Assembly (NCBI GenBank): GCA_025526915.1
Contig: JAHLKH010000120.1
Coordinates: forward strand, 20,156-84,155
From: Entophlyctis helioformis
Taxonomy: Eukaryota > Chytridiomycota > Chytridiomycetes > Chytridiales > Chytriomycetaceae
Length of the DNA stretch: 64,000 nucleotides
Reading direction: 5' to 3'
Numbering within the stretch: the first letter of the stretch is position 1; the number at the start of each line of letters is the position of its first letter. Below are positions 56,333 through 64,000 of the stretch, piece by piece. Under the pieces are notes generated by a model. It saw only the letters and a program-made list of their open reading frames with translations, ran no database searches and was not told where the DNA came from. The translations under genes and the position numbers were made by a program.

Positions 56333-58555
56333 ATGGGCGATCGCGCTGTTTACGTGATGGCGAATGGCTCGACAGTGGCTGCTGCCATTCCACCATCGTG
56401 CTCGACACTCGAAGCATATGCCGCGATCCGCAAGGTCGCTGGCATGGCACACACACCCAGAACAGCTCTAAAGCTGTATTCACCGTCGGGTGCCATTGTA
56501 CCCATCAGCCCCAGTATTCCTTCGAATACCGCCGATACGCCTTACCGCCTGGTCATCAAGCCAGGTACGTACCAACACATGCGTGTGCTTACAGCCAGCC
56601 AAAGGCCACGGCTGGCTTGCCACTCGTCGGTCTCAGTGGGGCAATTGGAGGGCACTCTTATCGCTTGCTGGGCTCTCGATCCAGCTCCCCGTCTACGGCC
56701 CGGCATCCTGTGCCACGTGTTGTTTGTGTGGATGTATATTGGCAAAATGCTGACTCACATATTCCGTTCGTGAACAATAACAGCCAAACAGCTTGGTCCT
56801 GCTGGCCCGCTAGTTGCCATTCAGAATGTGGCCGAGTCTGTTCGGGCTGTCGATGCCATCCTTGGCGATCTCGATGGCATGCAAAAGAGCGTCGCAGCAG
56901 TCAAATTCAAAGTCGAGGTTAGCCATCTGCCAACTGCCATCTGCCATCTGCCATCTGCCATTGGCAGCCACAACTCGTGCATTGGTTGATCATGATGATT
57001 GATGGCACAGCAAATCGAGCGATACTCTTATTCGTTCAAGGAGAAGCATGCTCCTAAACCAGCAACTCGTCGTGTCAATCGCGTGCTGCAAAACATCCAG
57101 CTGCCGCAAACTGTCTCAACCCAGAGCATGTCAAAGGACGTCTACGAGCAGATGAAGCTGCCGACGCTGGACATTTGGCTCTTTCGCGAAACCGAGTTGA
57201 TCCATCTGATTGCGCACATGTTTGTCGAGTTTGACCTCATTGCGACCTTCCAGATCAACGAGCAGACCCTGTACAACTTTCTCAATGTGGTCAAGAACAC
57301 CTACAATCGCAATCCTTTCCACAACTTCCAGCACTGCTTTTGCGTGACGCAAATGGTAGGATCCTTCCGACAGCACCATGCAGCAAGTGCTGTGTCTGCG
57401 TGCTCTAAACAGCTGTTGGCTGACTGGCGCGGTACCATCTTTCAAGATGTACGCGCTCCTCCACGTCACATCTGTGCACAAACGTCTTACGCCGCTTGAA
57501 AAGCTGTCTCTTGTTGTTGCTGCCATCGGGGTAAGTCATTTGGGACATTATCTGCGAAAGCATTTGCTCATCGATCGTCAATGCTGGCAAGGCTGTCGGA
57601 CAACTAAACCGAAATCATGTATGTGTATGGCGACCAGCACGACCTTGATCACCCAGGGTACAACAACGCATATCAGGTGAATGCCTGCACTGAACTTGCG
57701 ACAACTTACAACGACATCTCGCCACTAGAAAACCATCATTCGGGTAGGATGCCGCGTGAAACGACCGTCCCCGACGGCTACAAAAACGGCAAATGGTTGT
57801 AATCATGACAAGAGCTGACACGACACTTTTGCATGGCATGCATAGCTGTTCTGTTTAGCATTCTGCGATGTCCCGACACCAACATTCTGAGCGGCTTGTC
57901 GACTGGCGACTACAAGGAAGTCAGAAAGCTTGTCATTCTGTGCATCCTTGCCACCGACATGGCCAAGCATGGCGAGATTCTATCCAAATTCAAGGGCTAC
58001 GCAGAGAACTTCTCGTACGATGATGCCAATCACCGTCAGACGGTTAGTCTGTACTTTTCCAGCATGCACGAATGCGCTCTTGCTTACAGTGTGAACGAGT
58101 GTTGAATGCTCTGTACTAACACCCCTGATGATCTGGCCGATTCTGCCTTTGAAAACATTGCCAGCTGTTCCAAATGCTGATCAAATGCGCAGACATTAGC
58201 AACGAAGTGCGGCCCAAGCACGTGTCCGAGCCCTGGGTGGACAACCTTTTGGAAGAGTTTTTCACACAATCCGACCGAGAAAAGGACGAGGGTCTTCCGA
58301 CTGCGCCATTCATGGATAGAGAAAAGGTTACCAAAGCGAGTGCACAAGGTACTGCATTTGAAGGATCGCGTCCCGTCCATGCACGGATGATTGCTGACGA
58401 GACTCGTCATGGCTACAGTGGGTTTCATTGGGTTTGTCATGATCCCGCTTTTCGAGCTCGCTAGCAAGGTGCTGCCAGACATGGAAGGCATTGTGATCCA
58501 GCCCATTCGCAAGGCCTTGGACTACTACAAAAGCCTGCTGGAGAAGAAAGTTTAG
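56333..58555 (+). CDS. PDE9-like 3',5'-cyclic nucleotide phosphodiesterase
   Basis: Class I phosphodiesterase closest by eye to animal PDE9A, a cGMP-specific enzyme. About seven exons. Catalytic motifs: [15 protein letters not shown] (metal-binding His), [88 protein letters not shown] and [11 protein letters not shown]. The N-terminal about 150 residues ([20 protein letters not shown]) show no clear domain. The start at 56333 is preferred; an in-frame ATG at 56321 lies in copy C. Cyclic-nucleotide choice is inferred from family. It ends in convergent contact with the peptidase gene. Confidence 0.9.
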
Positions 58556-61538
58556 TCGCGTTGCCTGCTTGGCCGGCCTTTGCTTGAGAACATCAGACGC
58601 ACAAAGCAGCCCAACAATAAATGTGCACGCAAAGTGTTCACACCTTTTTTCAAGGTTTTGCAATACGAACGAGTACCATTCTGCCAGCTCCTCCAGCCTC
58701 GCTCGCTCGCCTTGTGTGGAAAAATGGCCTGCATCGTAGATTCGGAGCAACAGCGGCGTGTCGGAAACATCGTCGGCAGCCGGCCCGCCAGGCGATCGTG
58801 CATCGCCATGCACATGGGCAGTTCCCCTTGTATTGGCCGTCTTGTGCCACCGTAGCTTTGCAACGTATTTGGCTGGTTCCCAGAATGGAACGCGCGGATC
58901 CTGAATACCTGCCGTGACCAGAATCGCAGGTTGTGCCCCTGTTTGGATGGTCATGTACGGCGAATACTTCATCATGGATGCAAAGATACCATAATCAGAC
59001 AATGGATTGCCCCATTCAAACCTTGTGGTGCAGGGGGTCGCAGGCCGGATAAAGTAAGACGTCAATCTTTATGCATGCAGGTTGCATCCCCTAACAGCAA
59101 AAGCAGCACTGCTCACCATTCAAACGCCGTCCATGGCACCGTCTCATCAACCATATCAAAGATGGGATCGACAAATGGAACTTGGGCGACGACAACGCTT
59201 ACGAGAGGCTCTTGCGATTCCCATGACCACGAAATTGCGTTGCCAGCGACAAGACCGCCTGCGCTTCGTGCCTTGATCGCGATCAAGCCAGGTGTGGCAT
59301 AGCCCTGGTCAATCAGGCTATGCACGCATGAGCGCGTGTCGCTGAATGTGTTTGCCTTGTGCTCAAACTTGCCGCCATGGTACCACTGAGCGCCAAGGTC
59401 GCCATCTCCGCGTGGATGGCAGATGGCAAAGAGCAGACCGCGATTGAGAAGCGGAAAGATATCGGCCGAAAACTCCGTCTCGCTAAAACTTCCATATGCG
59501 CCGTAAGCAACCAATAGCGCTGGCATGCGCAAAGCCGTGCCGTGATGTGATGAAGTGGGCATGCTGCGATCAGCTCGATAAACAATCGACATTGGGATTT
59601 TGAGAGGGTCGCTTGCATTCCGCGACGATGCCCATACGCGCTCCTGTACATAATCCGTCGCAAGAGACGGCGATGAAAAGCGATAGACTTGGTGCACATC
59701 CAGCGTCTCCATGGCTACACAGTAGACCGTGCGCTGTTCCAGAAACGACGACTTTGTAAACAAGAAGTATGACGCCGTGTGCCTTCTGTACAGCCGCGCG
59801 TCAATGTCGCTGATGGTGCCAGGCATGATGGAGTACACTTGTGTGTCAGGTCTGTCGGGGATGTGAAAGTGCATTTTCTTGAGCTCAAACGGGTCCGAGC
59901 CAAGTTCAGCGACCGCAAACATTCGAAGGCCGTCCTCCCAGATCCACACGAGTAAATGCGTCTGGAATGCCTCGATGCGCTCAATGAATGTGTGCGGCGA
60001 ATGGTCAACAAGCGTTTGTGTCTGGACTGGCGGATGCGCGGCCAATGTGGATGTTGAAGCCACGAGCTGATCAAGAGAAACACGGAAGACGTAAAAGTTG
60101 AACTGTGCTCCCGAGTTGGTTCGTACCAGCAAATCACCCATGTGGTGGTCAACCTCGTACTGGACGCCTGGCTCGCGTGGGAAGAGCGCGCGAACGCCCC
60201 ACGTGTCACCTGCCCACCAAAGGAGACGGATGTCGCTCGTGATCTGGCCCGCTATCTGCAATACAACTCATGGATGAGTATGTGTGCTTCAGTGCATCCG
60301 GTGCGCCAATTAGCCAACCAAACACCTGCCTTGATAAACACGAGAGCGTTGTCTGTGCTACTTGTAAGTTCGGCTGTGAAGGAGATGTCGTGCTCGACAT
60401 AGATCGTTTCGGGAGAAGACGGCCTGGCCGAATTTGGGCAATGCACCACGCATACACATTCGATCCTCATCGGCACACCAAATGTCTCGTCAATCAGATT
60501 GTAGACCAACCATTGCGCCGCTTTGGAGCCGCTGATGCGATTGCCAGAGAAGCCAGCTGTCAGCCATCGGGCCGAGTAGTAGGTTCCAGAGATAGGACCG
60601 GGCTTTGCAAGGTCGACTCCCTTGCGAATGTCGCGGAAGCGCAGCGTGTATCGTTCTGAGCCAACAAGATCAATCGAATACGCAAGCAGGTCCTCCATGT
60701 GCGGATTGACTTCAAAGACGCCCATGTACCAATACGACGAGTTGGCCGGGATGACCTCGTTCAAGTCGAGCACAATCTCGTCCATTGTGTGATCAGAGGC
60801 CATTCTGGCTGGCCTTGTGCTTGCCGTGTGTGCTTTGCACACGTCTGCGTGCGAGCCAAGATCAAGCCGGCGTCGTTTGTAGATGGGAAACGGCTTGACG
60901 CCTGCCGTGTTGTTGGTGTCCGCAATGCCAACAGCTCCATCTGCATATGTGATCCAATACAGATATGATCCTGATTCCCAGAACGACTCGATCGCCTCGT
61001 GTGGAAGTCGAGGATCGTTTCGCTGTGCCGGTACTTGCGGTGCGTCTTCCAGCTCGGCGACAATCTCGGCGCGCAGAGCCGAGCCTCGGCCAAAAGCGAG
61101 CATTTGCTTGGCATACTCGTTCTCTTGGTCGAGATACCTTGCTGCAGCTGGATCCGAGCTGCGAAAGCGGAGCCATCCAAAGTCGTCGACGACTGTCGTG
61201 TTGTGCAACGTGAGAGACACCGGACGACGCTCGGCGTTGGGGGGAGGCTTGGGTAGAGAGCGTCTTCTGCAGCTCAGGGAGTCGGGCGATGCAGCGTCCG
61301 AGACGTCACAAGCAACGCCGATTGTTGAACCTGCTGTGCCGACATGACGTGATAAAGGCGAAAGAGCGTGAGGCGAGTCCTGCTGAAGAGCCTGAAGACA
61401 GTCGCAGACGAGCGTATATGCAACAAGTCCAGCTGAGCCGAGTATCAGTGCCGTTGCGAGCAACAGCGACCGAAGAGCCTTCATGATTGAGCCGTTGGTA
61501 TGAACTTGGACTGGTTGGTGCCACAGCGAACCATTCAT
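58552..61538 (-). CDS. Oligopeptidase B-like serine peptidase (S9A) with N-terminal membrane anchor
   Basis: The N-terminus has a hydrophobic stretch after MKALRS (LLLATALILGSAGLVAYTLV), a likely signal anchor or signal peptide; oligopeptidase B is usually soluble. Then the S9A linker region VVDDFGWLRFRSSDPAAARY, the beta-propeller, and the catalytic domain: LLVAYGAYGSFSETEFSADI, GLLFAICHPRGDGDLGAQWY, the nucleophile in IKARSAGGLVAGNA (Ser; normally GRSAGG), Asp in TAGIQDPRVPFWEP and His in RIYDAGHFSTQGE. Three or more introns. The stop at 58552-58554 assumes splicing of a GTGTGA..CTCAAG intron after VLQNLEK, giving the tail [10 protein letters not shown]; read-through would run to 58328. An alternative start is 61484. 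Confidence 0.85.
58616..58621 (+). terminator. poly(A) signal of the PDE gene
   Basis: AATAAA 60 nt after the PDE stop, inside the 3' end of the opposing peptidase gene. Confidence 0.5.
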
Positions 61539-63298
61539 TGGCCACGAAAGCGGCTTGGTGTGGGCGACTTTGTTGTTGTCGGGGGGCAGATTGGTTGTTG
61601 CAGTGGATGTTGAAAGTGGAATTTGGATTGGAAATCGGTTTTTAATACAACAAGAAAATAGGCCCGGTTCTCCACTAGGGGTAGACTTTTCGCTTGCCTC
61701 TTGAGAGTCCTATTTCAGTCGGCGAACTCCTCGGCGAGGCCCAAATTTCTGCAGCGCTTTGGGCCGAGAGTCGGAATGAATCCCCTCTGCGAGGCCCTTC
61801 CATTTTATGTTTGAGCCTCGGCGAGGCATATCCACGCTCAGTCTGCCCCTCGCGAAGGGTCTCCATGCCGCAGCCGGCCGCGCTCAGCTCGCCATCCACG
61901 AGCGCGCTCAACCGTGGATCTGGCGGGCGGAACGGCGGAGAACTGGACACGGTCGCGCGTTCCACGCGGCGCTGGTGTTTCCCTGTGCCAAACTTCTGGT
62001 CGAGACGTTTCCCAGCACCCGTTGCCGGTGCGCTTTCCGTCACAGTGGGCCGCTTGGCTCACTCGCCTGTGAACGCGCGCTTGCGGCCCTCCGTTCGAGC
62101 TCGTTGGCACACGCCTCGCCGGCGGTTTGGCGCTGCCGCCCTCCTTCGACGCGTTCTGGTGCCTGTTCGCCCGACCGGCTGGCCGACCGCCCGCCACCCG
62201 GCTTGCACGCACGCCGGCCCTCCTTCCGGCTCGGGCCTGCCCGCCTGCCCGCCTGCCCCAACTAGCCCGCCTGCCTTACTAGCCTGCCTGCCTGCCTGCC
62301 CTACGAGCCGCTGCTTTCCTCGCCTGTCTGCCTGCCCTTCGGCTCGTCCACTGCTCACCAGCACGCCGCCAGATCTGACCGCGCGGCCACACTCCGCTCA
62401 TCACCACTCTGTGTGGCCCTTTGCTGACATAATCCGTGCCACCCTCCCTGCACGCGCTTGCCAGATCTGACCGCGCAGCCACCCTCCGCTCATCACCATT
62501 GTATCTGCCTGGCCCTGAGCGTGCTCGCCAGATCCGTCGGAAGCTTTCTGCCCTTCTCCGCATTGTTGGCAACCACCCCCGACCGCCTCTTGCTGCTCCT
62601 CGTCGCTGCTGCTGCTCTCCCGGACGACTGCCGGCCCGTCCTCTACATATCCAGTAGCAGCAGCCCTTCTGCTTGCTTGACCGGCGCTCCTCGAGCCGTT
62701 GCTTTCCTCGCCTCTTTCCGTCCGTCCGGCTGAGCAGCACGCGCGGCTGCCACGCCGCGCCAGGTACGCATCCAACCTGCCGTTGCACCCGGCTGGCTTC
62801 CGGCTGCCCCCACAGGACCCAGCACCCAGCATGGGATACAGCTAACCACCAGAAGCCCGGCTTGTACTGCGCTGCTCTATCCACTCCAGCAGAGCCGTCC
62901 AGCTTAGCCTCACGTCCTCACAAGCAGCGTACGTTGCACTCGTCAACCTGGTCACGCGTTTCTTGCTGTCCTCATGGGACGGTGACTGACGGCCATGCAG
63001 CTGGCAGCCTGCCCTTGCTTTGCTTCAGATCCTGCCTTTGCCGCCGCTGATCAGACTGTTGGTCATCGCCTCTTGGTCAGTTGTTGCCGCATAGCTTTGC
63101 ATATACACACGGCCATGGATGCTGCATGAACTCAACTGCTGATCAGTACTCACTCCTATGAATCAGACAGATCCCTTCACGCCTTCCGATACTGCCTCTC
63201 TGACTGCTTTCCGTCATCATGAAACATCGTCATCCGACACACAGAGGCATGGACTTGCGTAGATTGGCCTTTTCCAACGCCATTTTCGCGGCAATGGA
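61539..63298. other. Repeat-rich stretch without a supported gene
   Basis: 61720-61860 carries several GCCTCGGCGAGGC-like palindromes (61729, 61814) and related CTCGCGAAGG/CTGCGAGGC variants. 61850-62960 is strongly C-rich on the plus strand with TGCCTGCC runs. Long open frames here, one of 258 codons, have proline/cysteine/alanine-biased, repeat-driven composition and no domain. From 62960 the composition returns to normal with no gene seen until about 63300. Confidence 0.5.
62300..62770 (+). repeat. Direct repeats of about 41 and 40 bp
   Basis: A 41-bp block starting GCCAGATCTGACCGCGC occurs at 62368 and again at 62460 (92-bp period) with about three mismatches; a fragment starts near 62530. 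A second block starting CGAGCCGCTGCTTTCCTCGC recurs from about 62299 to about 62692. The pattern suggests a decayed tandem or transposon-derived repeat. Confidence 0.65.
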
Positions 63299-64000
63299 AT
63301 GTTTTCTATCACTACTGTGCTTGCAAATGTACGTGTTGATGGTCTAGACCTTGCTGTTTACGCTTGATGATGCCGTTACTGATTGCATCCTTTGACGTTT
63401 AGTCGGAGCGGACAATACGAGAGATTGTGTATGGCAATGCAACCAAGCAACAAGCCCAACAGCAAGAGCAAGTGCAACAGCAACAGCAGCCCAACAGCAG
63501 GAGCACGTCGCTCAACAGCAGCATGCTGACGCCATGCTGACGGTCATGATGATGGATACGACAATTACGATCACTTTCTCGGCGGCGGCGATGGCCATGA
63601 CACTCCACTCAACCAGGGATGAGCCAAACAATCGCCAAAATCCAGCTGCCGCCGCATCAATCCCCTTGCCGGATGATGATGAGTCGGACTCTGAGGATGG
63701 ATGGTATCCAGACGATGATGACAGAGCAGGAGGTCAAGGTCAGAGTCAGGACCACACTCGCTCAGCAAGCTCACATAGCTATCGCGTGAGATACAAGAGG
63801 ACCCGAGCAGAGCAAAGCAAGACATCAAGAGAGGCACATGCAAATCATCGGCCTGAATACCCCGCCCTCACTCGGGCCTTTGACACGGATCTCGAGTCCC
63901 GCGACAAGCATGTTCAGAGCACAATCCCTGGCCCTGCATCGGTTGATGGTCGCTGTATTCGCAGACCCGTATGCCGCCAGTGCTTCGCAGCGATACGCAG
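63299..64000 (+). CDS. Partial low-complexity gene at the right edge (unrecognised)
   Basis: A possible first exon MFSITTVLAN (63299-63328, GTACGT donor) joins in phase to 63403, giving SERTIREIVYGNATKQQAQQ and a Gln-rich stretch. The Gln-rich frame closes near 63540 next to a duplicated CATGCTGACG, so another splice or an assembly error is needed there. From 63591 a frame remains open to the window end and encodes ASIPLPDDDESDSEDGWYPD, an Arg/Lys-rich part, and CIRRPVCRQCFAAIR. The gene continues off the edge. No family can be named. Confidence 0.35.

Noticed and set aside
61694..62470. 258-codon frame as a gene
   Set aside because: Pro/Cys/Ala/Leu composition follows the TGCCTGCC repeats; no start context, domain or splice pattern.
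1..64000. CRISPR arrays, bacterial operons, rRNA or tRNA genes
   Set aside because: Eukaryotic spliced genes throughout; I saw no spaced direct-repeat array and no tRNA cloverleaf or rRNA segment by eye.

Overview
The window is nuclear DNA of an early-diverging, probably zoosporic (chytrid-like) fungus. A chitin synthase, a Zn2Cys6 regulator with a middle homology region, a fungal-type monofunctional TYR1 and a short HIS1 mark it as fungal. It also keeps genes that many yeasts have lost: methylcrotonyl-CoA carboxylase, COP9 signalosome subunits, a PDE9-like cyclic-nucleotide phosphodiesterase, a DDT/WHIM chromatin protein and a Tonsoku-like TPR protein. Coding DNA is GC-rich. Introns are mostly 70-250 nt, with GTGCGT, GTAAGT or GTACGT donors, CTRAC-like branch sites and CAG acceptors; at least two GC-AG introns are inferred. 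AATAAA often lies about 30-60 nt after a stop.

Layout. 0-9.2 kb: DOA1/PLAA (partial, minus) and TYR1 (minus), then CSN1 and VPS16 (plus). 9.3-12.6 kb: mitochondrial HSP60 (minus) head-to-head with HSP10 (plus). 12.9-15 kb: a tandem pair of short-chain dehydrogenases. 15.2-20 kb: D-2-hydroxyglutarate dehydrogenase (minus) diverging from a WD40 protein (plus). 20.3-33.3 kb: a polyQ DDT/WHIM protein (plus) meets a chitin synthase (minus), which starts only 29 nt after the stop of the MCC biotin subunit (minus). 33.7-43 kb: HIS1, a Zn2Cys6 transcription factor and a WDR44/Dgr2-like protein (all plus). 43.2-51.8 kb: an Ost-alpha/TMEM184 membrane protein (minus) diverging from CSN3, followed by a DEAH RNA helicase (both plus). 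51.8-56.1 kb: a TPR protein and an unresolved small gene or upstream exons (minus). 56.3-61.5 kb: a PDE9-like phosphodiesterase (plus) facing an oligopeptidase B-like serine peptidase (minus). 61.5-64 kb: repeat-rich DNA and a partial low-complexity gene at the right edge.

Most genes are housekeeping and not linked by pathway, although three (DOA1, CSN1, CSN3) concern ubiquitin/NEDD8 control and two (TYR1, HIS1) amino-acid synthesis. The most unusual observation is a roughly 190-bp element carrying paired CACGTG boxes with a 6-nt spacer and a constant 3' end that reads ATGCAGGCC. It stands directly in front of three unrelated genes (CSN3, the TPR protein and the PDE). It looks like a duplicated or mobile promoter-plus-leader module, possibly ending in a splice acceptor.

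Exon borders were read by eye. Those given as exact kept the frame and protein homology; the others are approximate.
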